Positions 48,700 through 60,800 of a DNA stretch of 64,000 nt are shown one piece after another. The position numbers and the translations under genes were made by a program. The stretch is from Fragilariopsis cylindrus CCMP1102 (lineage: Eukaryota; Bacillariophyta; Bacillariophyceae; Bacillariales; Bacillariaceae), in the NCBI GenBank assembly GCA_900095095.1, contig FMBT01000292.1:124001-188000 (forward strand), written 5' to 3'. Below the pieces are notes generated by a model, which had not been told where the DNA came from, made no database searches, and saw only the letters and a program-made list of their open reading frames with translations. Within the stretch, counting starts at the first letter, position 1. Each line of letters begins with the position of its first letter.

Positions 48700-49676
48700 T
48701 TAGAGTTCACCAACCCCAGCTCCTGCTCCGACTTGTCCTTGTTGTTGTTTGAACATACCAAGACCCTCTTTTACAGTCTTACGCCATGTTACGGGGTCCT
48801 TCAATACTTCTTCAAAATCCTTAGTGTCCATTGTTCCCAACAACTGCTGCATCATAGGATCACCTCCACCATCATTTTCGATAAACATTTGTCGTACACT
48901 TTCGATGTCTTCATCGCTAAGATCTTTCATCATAGATTCCATCATTTCACTTGCAGCATTCGGGTTTTTGTACATATCCTGTGCGGCTTTCATACCTTCC
49001 TGCGCAGTTTCAAGCATTGCTGGATCAGAAAATATTTGTTGCATTTGGTCCATACTTTCCTTCATTTTTTGTTCAAAGTATTCAGGATCTCTTCTGAATT
49101 TTTCAAGTTCTTCAGCATCAACGGCTCCAGAATCTTCCAACGTCTTAAGAATTTCATCTGAATTACCAAGCATGTTGGCCATCATGTCATCTCCAGTAAA
49201 CATATCCATTGCCTCTTGCATTTGTGTTGCTAACTCTTCTGGTGTCATATCTGCCATTAATTTCATCACCTCATCCAATTGTGGGCCTAAATTTGCAAGG
49301 TCGCCCATACCACCACCACCTCCCATCATTTTTTGCATAGCAGCTGGATCTACTCCCATCTGCTTCATTAATGCGTCCATATCAGCACCAGCACCCATAC
49401 CACCGCCACCAGCATCACCCACTTGTTTAGCTTGTTCATTAAGTTCTTGGAAACTACTACCTTTTTGTTTGCGTTTCCCACCGGCTACACCAAATTGCCC
49501 TGCAACGGGCTGTATTCAATATATAAAATTGGTCCAGGGGTAATTTTACGACAAAAAGTTTAGAAAATAAAATTGACGAATAGAGAGAATGAGGCGACAA
49601 TTTCGAGCACCCTCCGAACACTCACCGATAGAAGCAAAGCCGATAAACTAGCGAAGATGGAAATTCTGATAAACAT
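48700..49676 (-). CDS. Met-rich secretory-pathway protein, unrecognised
   Basis: Two exons, 49676-49626 and 49509-48700 (donor GTGAGT, acceptor ACAG, phase 0), giving 286 residues. Exon 1 is exactly a signal peptide: MFIRISIFASLSALLLS, continuing PVAGQFGVAGG in exon 2. The mature part is helical and remarkably rich in Met with Asp and Glu (MMANMLGNSDEILKTL, MQQIFSDPAMLETAQEG, SEMMESMMKDLSDEDIES) and Gly-rich near the start and end. The pattern 'NPxA..MM..MMKDLSDEDIE' recalls STI1/DP-like helical repeats, but that is only a resemblance. The VAG-QF junction has Phe at +2, so plastid targeting is possible. Neighbour across the divergent promoter: a PAP/fibrillin with a plastid address. Confidence 0.75.
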
Positions 49677-50006
49677 TGTATTGAATCTTGTGGTTTAATA
49701 ATTTATTTATTCTAGGGAAGACGATGATTGATTGTAAATGAGAAAAAGTGTCCACAACGAGAAACTTTCAACATCAAAACCAGTTAAATTGAAATTGTAC
49801 ACAAGACAATTTTTACGTAACTTTTCTAATCATATTTTTTTGTCTCGTTTCAGTACGTTCCACGTGGACTTTCTCGCTTACGCGCCACGATCAACAAACG
49901 ATCCGTGACTTAAAAAAATCTTGGATAGATTATATCTTTCAACAGAATAACAATAACAATAACAATAATGATGTATCATCAATAATATTGTTACGTCCTA
50001 TTAATA
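49677..50006. promoter_or_regulatory. Divergent promoter region with a palindromic G-box
   Basis: 330 bp between the Met-rich and PAP genes. TCCACGTGGA (49859-49868) is a perfect 10-bp palindrome containing a CACGTG G-box, a site for bHLH/bZIP factors in other eukaryotes. An AATAAC repeat (about 49944-49970) lies in the PAP leader. Confidence 0.45.
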
Positions 50007-51035
50007 ATGATTATCATAATGATGCAAAAAGGAACGTCATTCTTATTTATTGTGATCGTATTATCGATGGTTTCTGCTGCAAATGGTTTTCTACTCCAGC
50101 AGCAGCCGCAAAAGCAGCAAGAGAATTGTTTTCAAAGAATAACGAAACAACCTCCTACCGTTGTAGTTCTATTCGAATCTTTAGAAGACGAAACACAAGT
50201 AGTCGGCGAGGTAGAAGGTGAAGTGACACAACAATCATTGGCGACAAATAATCCAGAAATTTCCAACCTGAAGTCTGATCTAGTAGAAATTGCAGACCGT
50301 ACCAAGCGAGGCTTTTATGCATCATCAGAGGACAAAATCAAGGCAAAAGAAATTGTTGAATCACTTCAACTGTTAAATCCAACTCGAGATCCAGCGAGAG
50401 ACTATTTCGAACCACCATCAATATCGTCAGTAACTATTGCTGTCGAGAACAATAATGACAATGGTAACGGCAACGACAACAGAATAGGTATCTCAGGAAA
50501 ATGGGAATTGATATATACGGATGCACCAGATATCACATCATTGGACAGCAGCAGAAACCCATTCAGTACCGCCAAACTTGGGAAAATCGGGCAGCAATGT
50601 GATCCTCCATATATCAAAAACATTATTGAATGGAAAAGACCTGATTGGGCAGAAAACTTGCCATTCTCGGGTTCGAGTGAATCTAGCATTTTACAAAAGG
50701 TTGTAGTTACTGCAGTTGCAAACCCAAGCAAGCCAACGTTTGTAGAACTAAAAGTTGCAGGAATTGAAGTAATGGCTAGGGAAGATAATGATAATAACGA
50801 TAACGATTCTAATTCGAATTCATCAATGATCAGTTTGGTTGATAGTATACAGAAGAAAGGTATTCCAGTTGGAATCTTAAGTCAAAATCCAATTGATTTA
50901 AAAGGGAATTTAAACCCTCCTTTCGGAAGATTTGAGATTTTATATTTAGATAATGAATTAAGAATTATCAGGACAAATCAAAATTTCATTGCTGTAAATC
51001 GCCGAATCAATAATAAAGAAGATGAATGGTTCTGA
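50007..51035 (+). CDS. Plastid lipid-associated protein (PAP/fibrillin)
   Basis: 342 residues, one exon. Fibrillins bind lipids at plastoglobules and thylakoids and take part in prenylquinone and stress physiology. Signal peptide (about 5-27) ending AANG-FLL, a diatom plastid junction. The PAP domain spans about 88-335: LKSDLVEIADRTKRGFYASSEDK (opening helix), GISGKWELIYTDAPDITSL (first strand block), FVELKVAGIEV and, at the end, PPFGRFEILYLDNELRIIRT followed by NQNFIAVNRR, the conserved closing motif 'G.F..LYLD..LRI.RG..G..FV..R'. Asn/Asp-rich loops at about 150-158 and 256-270 are typical diatom insertions. Start chosen at the first ATG; MMQKGTSFLF is an equivalent alternative four codons later. 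Confidence 0.9.
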   Translation: MIIIMMQKGTSFLFIVIVLSMVSAANGFLLQQQPQKQQENCFQRITKQPPTVVVLFESLEDETQVVGEVEGEVTQQSLATNNPEISNLKSDLVEIADRTKRGFYASSEDKIKAKEIVESLQLLNPTRDPARDYFEPPSISSVTIAVENNNDNGNGNDNRIGISGKWELIYTDAPDITSLDSSRNPFSTAKLGKIGQQCDPPYIKNIIEWKRPDWAENLPFSGSSESSILQKVVVTAVANPSKPTFVELKVAGIEVMAREDNDNNDNDSNSNSSMISLVDSIQKKGIPVGILSQNPIDLKGNLNPPFGRFEILYLDNELRIIRTNQNFIAVNRRINNKEDEWF

Positions 51036-51146
51036 CGTTCTGACAAATAATAAGATCGCAACCGATTTATAATAATAAAGGGACTTAAGAAAATAAACGA
51101 AAAACCTATTTAGTACATCAAATCAAATCAAATTTATTTATTCGTT

Positions 51147-54100
51147 TTAGATGATATTGTATATCTTTTTCATTTTGATAACGAGTTTCCAGTCGTCTTT
51201 CTCCAATGCGTCCTTGAAGTTCTCCTTTAGTGCGTCAATTGATGCTCTCGTAAGAGTAGAATAAAGACTGTGTGAAGAATCGAATTGACGACCATATGTA
51301 ATAGTTGGGTTTCCTTCATTTAAAATTTTGATAGCCACTGACATACCCTTTCTCGCTGTTTCCTGCTCTTTACCATTCATTTCTATAGAAGTGACTTTAC
51401 CGATATGAAGACCACCAAGAGCTGGCACGCATAGTGGAGTTCCAATCTTTAAAATGCCCTCAACAATCTCAACACCGACAATGATTGGATCTTTCTGGTT
51501 GAAAACATGCTGAGGAAGAATCTTGATAATACTGGGGAATACAGCAACTGCAGAAGCTTCTTCTCGTCTCTTTGCGGTAAGCTCGTCCATAAACCTTGTA
51601 AATTGGTCAAACAAATGGTAAATAATATCAGCTGTCATGATACGAACACCCATATCTACCGCGTGCTCCCTCGCATCTTTTTCGATGTCTACATCAAATG
51701 CTAGAATTGTAGCGTATTCTGGGCGTCCCTTCTCATTCATGGTGGAAATCTTCGTAACATCGCGCTTGTGAATAGTACCGATACCGATCGCACTCACTGG
51801 AATGGGTGGTTGGGTATCCACACGAAGAAATTGTAGTAGTGCCTCCAATGCACCCAAAGTAGAGGCTTGAACCAATACACCGACTTTATCAGTACTTAGT
51901 TTGGCTTCTAGATTTGTTAAATCGGACATTACCTCCGCCTTGATATCCTCCTCCTCATCATTGGGACCGACGATCTGTTCGTTCAAACGCAAAGCATAGA
52001 CATGATTTCATCAGATTCAATGATTATCCAGAATTAACGTACACAAATTAAAACAAAGAACAAGAACAAACACTTACCATCACAGGTGTTCCGGCCATAA
52101 CTTTATCTAAATTATTACCAATCACTTTTACTCCGAGTGCACCTTTGACTTCCTTGTGGTGAATGTATTCTGATTTGACTCGCATCTCTCTACTTGGTGG
52201 TGGTGTCAATAGTCCGCGAATCTCAGTCACGATTGGACCATTTAAAGTACAGAATACAGCCTTATCGCCTTCTCTTAAGTGCCCATTAACGACTAGAACA
52301 TCTACAGTCATTCCCAAACCATCGATAGCCTTAACTTCCAATACCGTGGCTTCGAGGTTAGCGCACCACATGAGTTTCTTCCAAATCTTACGTTGTGACA
52401 TTTGACATAGTAGCATAAGGACATCTTGAACACCCTCACCAGTAATAGCAGAAGTAGGAACCAACGGGATAAAGTCGGAATTGCACCAATCATCATCTCC
52501 CATTTCCCAGTATAAGTTAGAGTTGACACCTAGTTCCGCAAGCTGGAGCTTGGTATCTGCCGATCGACTTCGGAACTCCGAAATGGTTCCTTCCTCTTGT
52601 TCCTTAAGTGCATCACGAATAGGGGTATCCTTACACGTCTTCCATGCGTAGCATCGATCAATCTTATTCAGAGCAACCACAAATGGAACTTTCTTCTCGC
52701 GGAGCATGTTCAAACTCTCTATTGTTTGTGGTTCCAGACCGTGCATCATATCAATCACCAGGATGGCAACATCGCACAAAGATGAACCTCGTGAACGAAG
52801 ATTTGCGAACGATTCATGACCAGGTGTATCAATGACGAGCATTCCAGGAATTTTTATATCAAATGCTTCTGTCGCATTAAGTTTAGCGGTTTGAGTTTCA
52901 AGGGTCTTCTTTTCAAAGTAGGTGGCACCGATCTGTTGTGTAATTCCTCCCGCTTCACCTTCTTGAACATTGGTCTTACGAATTTTATCAAGTAGTTTTG
53001 TTTTTCCGGTATCAACATGTCCCATTATCACTGTAACAGGACAACGAAGATCGTCTGGTGAGCGAGCCGCCAAATTTAACTTTTCTTCTTCCTCTCTTTT
53101 TCGTTTTCCCTCGTTGCGTTGATATGCCTTCATTTGTTCTGCTTTGTCGGCAAGTGTTTGTTCCTTCATCATATCGGTACGTTTCTCCTCTTCAAGACGC
53201 TCTTGTTCTGCACGCTTCTTCCCGAGTTCCTTGAGGCGTTCTTTTTCCTTTTTCTTCTCCAGTTCCATTAAGTCTACATCCTCGTCCTCTATTTCAACCT
53301 TCTGCAAGCGAGCATCCAGATCAGAAAACTTATCATTATCATCGTCACTACTATCGGCATCCCATTCATCTCCTGAAGATTCTTCGTCGTTGTCGGCAGC
53401 AGGAGTAGGATCAGCATCACCTTTGTCATCATCTCCGGTCTCTACCTTACTTTCCACTGATGATGCTGGTGCCTCAATTTCTTTTGGTTCTCCTTCCATT
53501 TCATCATCACTGTCATCTTTCTGGTGCTGATTCTTTTTTCCTTTGCCGCCCTTATTACGACTGCCATAAACGACTCGCTTCGGCTTCGATTCCTCCTGGT
53601 CACCACTCGCACCATTCTCTCCCTCTACATCCAACATCCCAGCTTCTCTCATCGTATTCACTCGCTGTTGTGCCAACTTTGCTTTTTCTTTCTGTTTCTT
53701 TGTCATATATGTTCCGTCTCGTTTTTGTTGTGCGATCTTCTCCTTTTGCTTTTCTCGTTTTCGTTCTCGTTCCTCTTCTTTCTTTCGTTCTTCTTCCGCC
53801 TCCTTGCGTTCGATTTCGGCAATGCGTTGACTTTCCGCCTCTTCCTGGGCAGCGATATCTGCTGCCTCTTCCTGTTGTTTTCGCAAACGTTCCTGGACTA
53901 ATTTACCACGAGCGGATACCTGATGTGAAGAAGAAGAAGAAGAGTACACATAATAAAGATAAATAATTTTGGTTTTAAGCCAGATGTAACGAACAATAAA
54001 ATGATGGATACAATACTGCAGCTGTAATTATATGGACCAAAAAAAAATAACCAATGCAACATTTTAATTCATACACACCTTTTCGTCCTCTTTCTTTTCT

Positions 54101-54405
54101 CCGCCTGCAGCTCCCTTCTTTTTCTTCTTTCTCTTCTTTTTCCCTGCTCCGCCACCGCCACCTTCGTCATCTTCACCATCTAGACCTTGAGCTGCCAAAA
54201 AGGCAGCAGCCGCATTACTGGCACCACCACCCGACAACTCAGCTATCGCCTCTGGTTTCTTTGGTTCGTCTTTTATTTCTTCCGTCTTTGTAGCGACGGC
54301 ATCATTCTTATTAGATTCCGCATCGAGCAGTGCCTCCCAGTCGTCGTCTTGGTCCTGTTGCTGCTGCTGGCCTCCTTTCTTATTCTTATTTTTTTGTTTG
54401 CCCAT
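51147..54405 (-). CDS. eIF5B: Translation initiation factor eIF5B (IF2 family GTPase)
   Basis: Three exons, 54405-54079, 53919-52078 and 51974-51147, all phase 0 (donors GTGTGT and GTAAGT; acceptors TCAG and ACAG), giving 998 residues. eIF5B is the GTPase that joins the 60S subunit to the 48S complex. The N-terminal half is charged Lys/Glu coiled coil and poorly conserved as usual. The GTPase domain (about 400-620) has G1 GHVDTGKT, switch [14 protein letters not shown]3 DTPGHESF and G4 NKIDR. Then domain II, domain III ([18 protein letters not shown] nearby) and domain IV ([28 protein letters not shown], the Met-tRNA contact). The end [14 protein letters not shown]-type basic helix matches the family's KL...IF.I ending. 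The join across exons 2-3 (VMAGTPVM to [10 protein letters not shown]) follows the family. Confidence 0.94.
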
Positions 54406-55620
54406 GATTAATGTTCTCTAGAATAACTTTACTATCTAACTCTACTTTATATTTCTCTTTTTTGATATTCACAATACAAATGATGCTTTCTAACTTTGAA
54501 AAGTATGAGATGATCGACGTAATCATCCACACATCTTGAATCAATTAAAATCTGTACATGATGAATATTAAAAAAAATCGGAAGTTTGTTCAACAGTGTG
54601 GCGGTACAGTAAGTTAAAAGTCGCGCGTGCAAACTACAGCGCGCGCTTTCGCGATACTGTACGTAGTGCCAGCTGAAACTTGACATTTCCCTAATTGTAG
54701 ATCTTGATACAACAATAGTACAGTAGTTCCTTAACAAAAATATAATGTGACAGCAGGACTCTAGTAGGTATCATTTTCCACTTTTATTGCATATGACATC
54801 CTTACCAACACATCCATACATCCATAATTCTTGCATATATACTTGCATAAGGATCTCACATACAACACCCATCTGAGTCCCAACATTATTATTATTATTA
54901 TTTCCAATTCATATTTAAAGTAAGAAGTGTGAACCACACCTGAGTGGCACTGTCACTGTAACACACAGTGTCAAGAAAAGTTGTGTTGCTTATTTATCTT
55001 CAGTCATTATTATCCATATGGTAGAAATGCTCTTTAGACACACTTATTTTCTAGATTTTGCTCGTTGGAATAGATCAATTTTTTAGTATCGTTGAATTTG
55101 GTGAGAACATCTTCCATCCCTGGATATTTCACTTATGGGTGAGTGAGGGCTAGATAGTGTGAGCTCAGCAATACCTTTACCTTTTACCATAGAGTGAAAA
55201 TAATATCAAAATTATAATCTAGAATAATAATGAAAGTGAACATAAGTACTACAGTAGGCCTAGAACGAGGGACAGAGACACAGACAGTCAAAAAAAACTA
55301 ATCCAGTAATAAACGTCAGTTCATAACAACGTTGTCCACGCATTCTAATTTTGGAAGCATCAACGAGACGCAAATCCTCATCGAACAAAAAAGAAAAAGA
55401 AAATTAGAATTCACTACGAAATTACAATTGACATCTGGTTGTTACGATACTTGTTTGTACTCTGTACTCTACCGATCACAAGCTTTTTAATACAAAGCAC
55501 TTCACTACGGTTTTAACTTTCGACAAGGACCAGGAATCATATCGATATCACAAGCGACTATTTTCGAGAACGACACGATAATTCACTCATACAGAAAATC
55601 GAATAAGTAGTAATAATAAA
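54406..55620. other. Divergent intergenic region, 1215 bp, largest in the window
   Basis: Between eIF5B and the plastid Pro-rich gene. Three TACTGTAC/GTACAGTA copies in 122 bp (54604, 54655, 54718) around a short GC-rich island with GCGCGC (54640-54652). An ATT triplet run lies at about 54888-54902. Small frames on both strands have no codon bias or family match. No RNA gene was recognised. Confidence 0.55.
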
Positions 55621-57784
55621 ATGAAGTTTTCAGTTTCCGCCGTTCTGGCATTGAGTACTCTGACGAGTAATAGTGATGCCTTCCTCTCCCCCACGACCAA
55701 AATGAGTACTATCACGAGCGCAATGTATATGTCCGACGACCAGAGTTTTCTTGATGCGCTCTCTCCTGGAAAGAAGGACGACAATAATGAGGAAAGTGAG
55801 GACAGTGGCAGTGGCAGTACCCGTTTTCAAGACATGATGAAAGCTGCCAAACAGAGTGGAGGTGCAGAAGCCCAGAGAGAACCCACTCCCATTATGAATC
55901 CATTTATCAACCCCGTTTCTTCCCCTCAGCCTACTGCCAATCTAGACGATCTTTCCGTTGAAGACCAAGCCCGTATGTTCCGTGAAATGATGGCCGGAAA
56001 GCAGCAAAGTAGTCCGCCCCCAGCAGACATTTATGAAGCGCCTATCGAGAAGGTGGCGAGAGGTGGGGCGGATCGAGCAGGGCGACCAGCAGGACGAAAT
56101 CGGGATGCTGACATGATTGCCAACGCTTCCGATTTATACTTCGCTCAACTCAAAAGAGATTCGACCGTACGAATTATTGGTCGTATTGAAGGAGACACAG
56201 ATGTTTCAGAAAGTGTTTTTGCCGACGAGGGCATCGAACAACTCAGTGGCCTCTTGAAAGAGAATCCATACCTAAAGAGGTAAGTGTACACTCAAACGCA
56301 GAATGCGTATACAATGCATTATCGAGACTATTTGTGACGTTTATATTGTGTCTTATCAATTTTTCTTTGCTTGTGTTTTCTTTTCTTGGGATGTTTGCAG
56401 TCAAAAAGAGGAAGAGTTGGCATTGTATGAATCGTTACCAGACGAAATGATCAGACCATACTTCGAGACTAAGAATATGGCAGAGGCAGATAAGATCGAA
56501 TCTGGCATTAGCTACAAGCAAAAACTGATGGAAAGGAGGAATAAAAACTTAAAAGGAACAGCCCAGACTGTTTCTTCACCCCCAGAAACACCTAAGCAAG
56601 AAGAAGCTGTCGTTAACACTGTCGAGGTAACACCACCACCCCCTCCATCTCCCGTAGCAGAACCGACCGTGGTTCCTCAAATGACGACTCCGCCACCACC
56701 ACCACCCCCTCCATCTCCTGTAGCTGAACCGCCCGTGGTTCCTCAGATGACGTCTCCACCACCTCAACAGCAACAACAACCAACCGCTCCTACAGCAGAG
56801 ACGACGGAATCTACCAGTATACCTAACAATCCTGAGGAAATAAGACAGCAGGTTCGAACACTAATGGGGCTGACGTTGAAACACCGTGGTGGGACTGGAT
56901 TCGGCAGGGGACGTCTGAAGGGACAAGACATCGATCAATTCGAAGGATTGCTAAAAGAAGTCACAACCATACTAAAAGGAGAATCTCAGCTTGCTCAACC
57001 AGTTGACAAACCAACCATGTCACTTTCTGCAGTAGAACCGGTTCCTGTTCTTGTTCAAGCAGCTGCTGCTGCTAGCGTTGAAACTATAAATATTGATGGC
57101 ACAATTGCATGCATCGAAGGCGCCATCACTATGTACAAAAACAGCCCTGCCTCCATCCAGGATAGCGTTCTTTCTACTTTGCGTGTTGCTTTGGTGTCTG
57201 CGGTTGATACGTGCAATACCGCATTGGCCTCTCAGCCAGCCCCATCAATTGCAGCAAGTCCCGACGCACGTATCGAAGGTACGATAGCATGCATTGAGGG
57301 AGTCATCGCGATGTACAAGAATAGTCCTCCTCAGCTCAAGGAAAGTATGTTGACCACGTTGCGTGCGGCCCTGATATCAGCCGTGGAGACATGCAATGTT
57401 GTTATTGGAGATTCGTCTTCTCCTCTGCCACCACCGCCTGTTGTACCCACTGTCGACGCGTCTCCAACTCAGACTTCTACTTCTAGTAGTCAAGTATCCC
57501 AGCCACCTCAAGCTATGGCAACGGATCCAAATAGTAAGGCTCTAGAAGAAATATATGAAAAAGTAAAGGCCGCCTCTGGAGATGGAAATCTAGGACTTCG
57601 TAGTGACCTAACAGCTGCAGAAGCTACTGACTTGGCTGATCAACTAGTAGATATGAGAAGCATTCTAATGGAAGAGTTAGATTCAGGAATTCCCGAGCCA
57701 GTGGCAGCAGTCAGTCAAGAATCATCTACTTCCAGTCGGTATCAAGAGATGCTTGCCAAGGCGAGATCTGAGAAGGCGAAATAA
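55621..57784 (+). CDS. Plastid-addressed Pro-rich protein with a duplicated helical module
   Basis: Two exons, 55621-56279 and 56401-57784 (donor GTAAGT, acceptor GCAG, phase 2), giving 680 residues. Signal peptide MKFSVSAVLALSTLTSNSDA then FLSP, a canonical diatom plastid junction. Residues 60-220 contain TRFQDMMKAAKQSG, a motif echoed at the C-terminus as SSRYQEMLAKARSEK. A conserved-looking segment (SDLYFAQLKRDSTVRIIGRIEGD, and ELALYESLPDEMIRPYFETKNM) is followed by Pro-rich repeats (PPPPPSPVAEPxVVPQM twice). A module 'GTIACIEGxIxMYKNSP...L(S/T)TLRxALxSAVxTCN' occurs twice (about 460-510 and 527-575). No known enzyme is recognised; Pro-rich linkers between helical modules suggest a scaffold or binding protein. 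Confidence 0.8.
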
Positions 57785-57873
57785 TGATTTTCTAAATTAC
57801 GATACATAAATGAAAGTTGTAGATAAAATAGTAACAACTGATAATTTAGCATGATTAAAAACAATTATTGCGT

Positions 57874-60800
57874 TTACTTCGACTTTCCTTTTTTTACATT
57901 TCGTTTACTTGCTGCAAGCCTTTGCATTCTCGCAGTTACGCCACTCTCAATCCTTCGTGTTGTATCGTATTCACTCTGTTTCGTACGACTAGCCATTGCT
58001 TGGTTACGTCGTTCTAATGCAGACGCTGCAGCCTCCTTGATCGATGCCTCTTGTTGTGCAGATCGAGTGTCAGGATTTACGAAATTACCGAAAACTACAC
58101 GACCAGTAACCAAAAAATTAGGATTTTCGGATTTCGTATCCTTAGAGGAAGATTTATTCTCCAAAGAGCGGAATCCTGCATTCAATTTCGAGGGAGTCTC
58201 AAGTTTTTGTGTCTCTTCGTAAAGAGAAGGAATAAGTTTTTGTTCCCGCTTACCAGTTGTTCCTAAAACAGTAGTGGAGGAGTTGGAGCTTTCACGATAA
58301 TTTTTTCCAGCTGCTACAACTGATTTCTTGTCGATGCATTCTAGCTTCTTTCTTGATGTGTCTGCAATGAGGTGAACTTTAGGTCGAGGGATACGAGACT
58401 TCGTATCCCAGTCATCGCAAAAGATCATGACATTCAAAACATCCAGAACTTTTATTTGGTATTTTTCAGGCGTTTCTGTAACGGTAATCTCCAGATGATC
58501 GTCCTCCTTTATAGAGTCAAAAAGAGTGCATGTTCCAGAAGGAAACCTTCGAGTAGCTCTGGAGGATGCGAAGCCTGCAGTTGGATCAAGGCCAGAAGAT
58601 TCCTTTAGTTTAAGGAGCGACGGGTCGATTTGCAGCATGCCATTCGAATCACTAAGGTAAACTGGCGCTCTAAAATCGAATTTTGGAATGTATGCGCTAA
58701 ATCCATTACTCTTTAAATTCGTAACAACTGCTTGAGTGATTTCAAACTGATCTTTGAAGTACAACGAAAGAAACAAGCCCTGACACTCAAATGAAGATAG
58801 CTTGGCCATCCTATTTTGTTGGTTCAAAGTTTGGCAAATATCACACACTTGCTTGTTGCTGTACAATTCTGCGGATCCATTGTCGTCGACTACCAGGCTG
58901 TCCGCAACGTTTGGTGATGCACTATTTATCGACAACGAAGATATATCGGCCGGAACTTTCTGAATCGGAGATAATTTCCCGTCCATTGTATCTTTAATTC
59001 CTTCTCCTCGAATGATTGATATAGTTTTTGATTCAGGGAGTGATTCCAGTGCTTCGCGATCAAATCCAGGAGGAGCGTGTAGTAAATCTTTTCTCTTTTT
59101 GAAGGTCAGCGTTAGAAGGAGTTGCCGATGAACAACAACATCGGCGTACCTTCGGATAGGAGATGTGAAGTGAGTGTATTTACCAAGACCAAGTCCGTAA
59201 TGCGATAAGTTGTTTTCGCCCCCTACATCACCTGTTGAGACATATTGTGCTTCTGACATAGCTCTGAGTACAAAGGAGGAAAAATGAGAAAGAATGTTAT
59301 CACGCCAGTGTCTTCTTCTGCTAATCAATAATTTTGTTTCTTACCTAGTTGCTAGAGATTGAAACAACGAGTTAACAGCAGAATTAGACTTAGACGATCT
59401 TTCGGCCTTTTTAAGCGAGTCCGCAAGTTTCATATTACTACTACCATCAAAAGATATCTTGCCTGCATCTAAAATTTCTTTGAGATCTTCAAACCGACTT
59501 TCATCAACACTTTGATGGATGCGAAGCAAGGCACTGTTAGGGAATGTCTCGAATATAGTTCTTGCCACCCAACTATTCGCCATAATCTATATTATATTAA
59601 GTGTGTGATGAAGTTATGTGAGATATGTTAAAGAACAAGTTGAATTCGCTACCATCGAACAATGAAATAATGCACGTGCGGTGAATAAAGCTTATTGTGT
59701 ACGTACCATTAGCTCTGGCAACACAGCGAGAACAAGGTATCGTTAGAACGTTGACAGAAAAAAATGAAACATTTTGTTGAGTGTGAGTATTCTTACGTAA
59801 CGGTTTGCCGAAATGATAAGACATTAAATATATCAAGCGACGTACCTGCTACTGTTTGGTGAATTTCAAGCTGCTTCTTGGGGGTAACTTTAACTGGTTG
59901 ATGATTTCCATCCAACGAAAATTTGAGCTCATTGCCTTGATCACCACTCGATAAATCTACCGCGCCACCTATATCTTCTCGATCTTTTCTAAGTTTTCTT
60001 GCCAGTTTGGTTAGTAGCGATAAGTCTCCTTTTAAAGATTCGTTGTTGGAACGAGTCACCGGATACCCAGCCGTCAATGGAGGAGGGTGTGGCTTTGAAG
60101 GGTCGTCAGGTGGTAAATTGTGAAGGATGTTATGCGCCTGATCATCTGTATCAAAACAATAAAAGAAAAAGGATTAGAGCCACAAAAATTTACCTGTACG
60201 TACATTCACACCCACTGTTAGATGGTGGTTTATTTAATATTATAGCATCACTTACAGGTCATGGCCTGACAATTTCGAATGACTGTCCTTCCATACCAAA
60301 AATCTTTGACAACTTTGAAATCGCTTGACATAGTCCAGATGGTAGAAACCGCCAAGCGTTCCATATTTCCATGTAGACTACATAGGTTACCACTCAGAAC
60401 ACTCGGTAGCATGTCAAATCTTCGATCAACAAGGTAAAAGGTAGTTGCTCGTCGTTGCGCTTCCTTGTCTAGCGGTGAATCATGTGGTAGAAAGTAAGTG
60501 ACATCGGCAATATGAACTCCAACCTCTATGTCTCCATTTGGAAGTACACGAGCATGAAACGTATCGTCGATGTCTTGACACCCGTTAGGATCAACACTAA
60601 AAATGCGATGTGTCGACCTTAAGTCCTTTCGTTGTGAAATTTCTTGAGAAGGAATCTTCCAATCATTCCCCTCAAGCGGCAAACAAGCTTGAGCAGCTGC
60701 ACTAAATGGATCCAGATCTATTTGATTTTCTTTGAGCAAACATGTGATTTCTGTTTCAATGTGAGCGATTGGTCCCAAGATTTCAACACAAAATCCCGAG

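Noticed and set aside
48749-49543. 264-residue plus-strand frame rich in Ser/Ile/Pro
   Set aside because: Antisense to the Met-rich gene, whose signal peptide, splice sites and composition are far more convincing.
54447-54737. 96-residue minus-strand frame upstream of eIF5B
   Set aside because: No signal, domain or codon character; likely chance in the promoter region.
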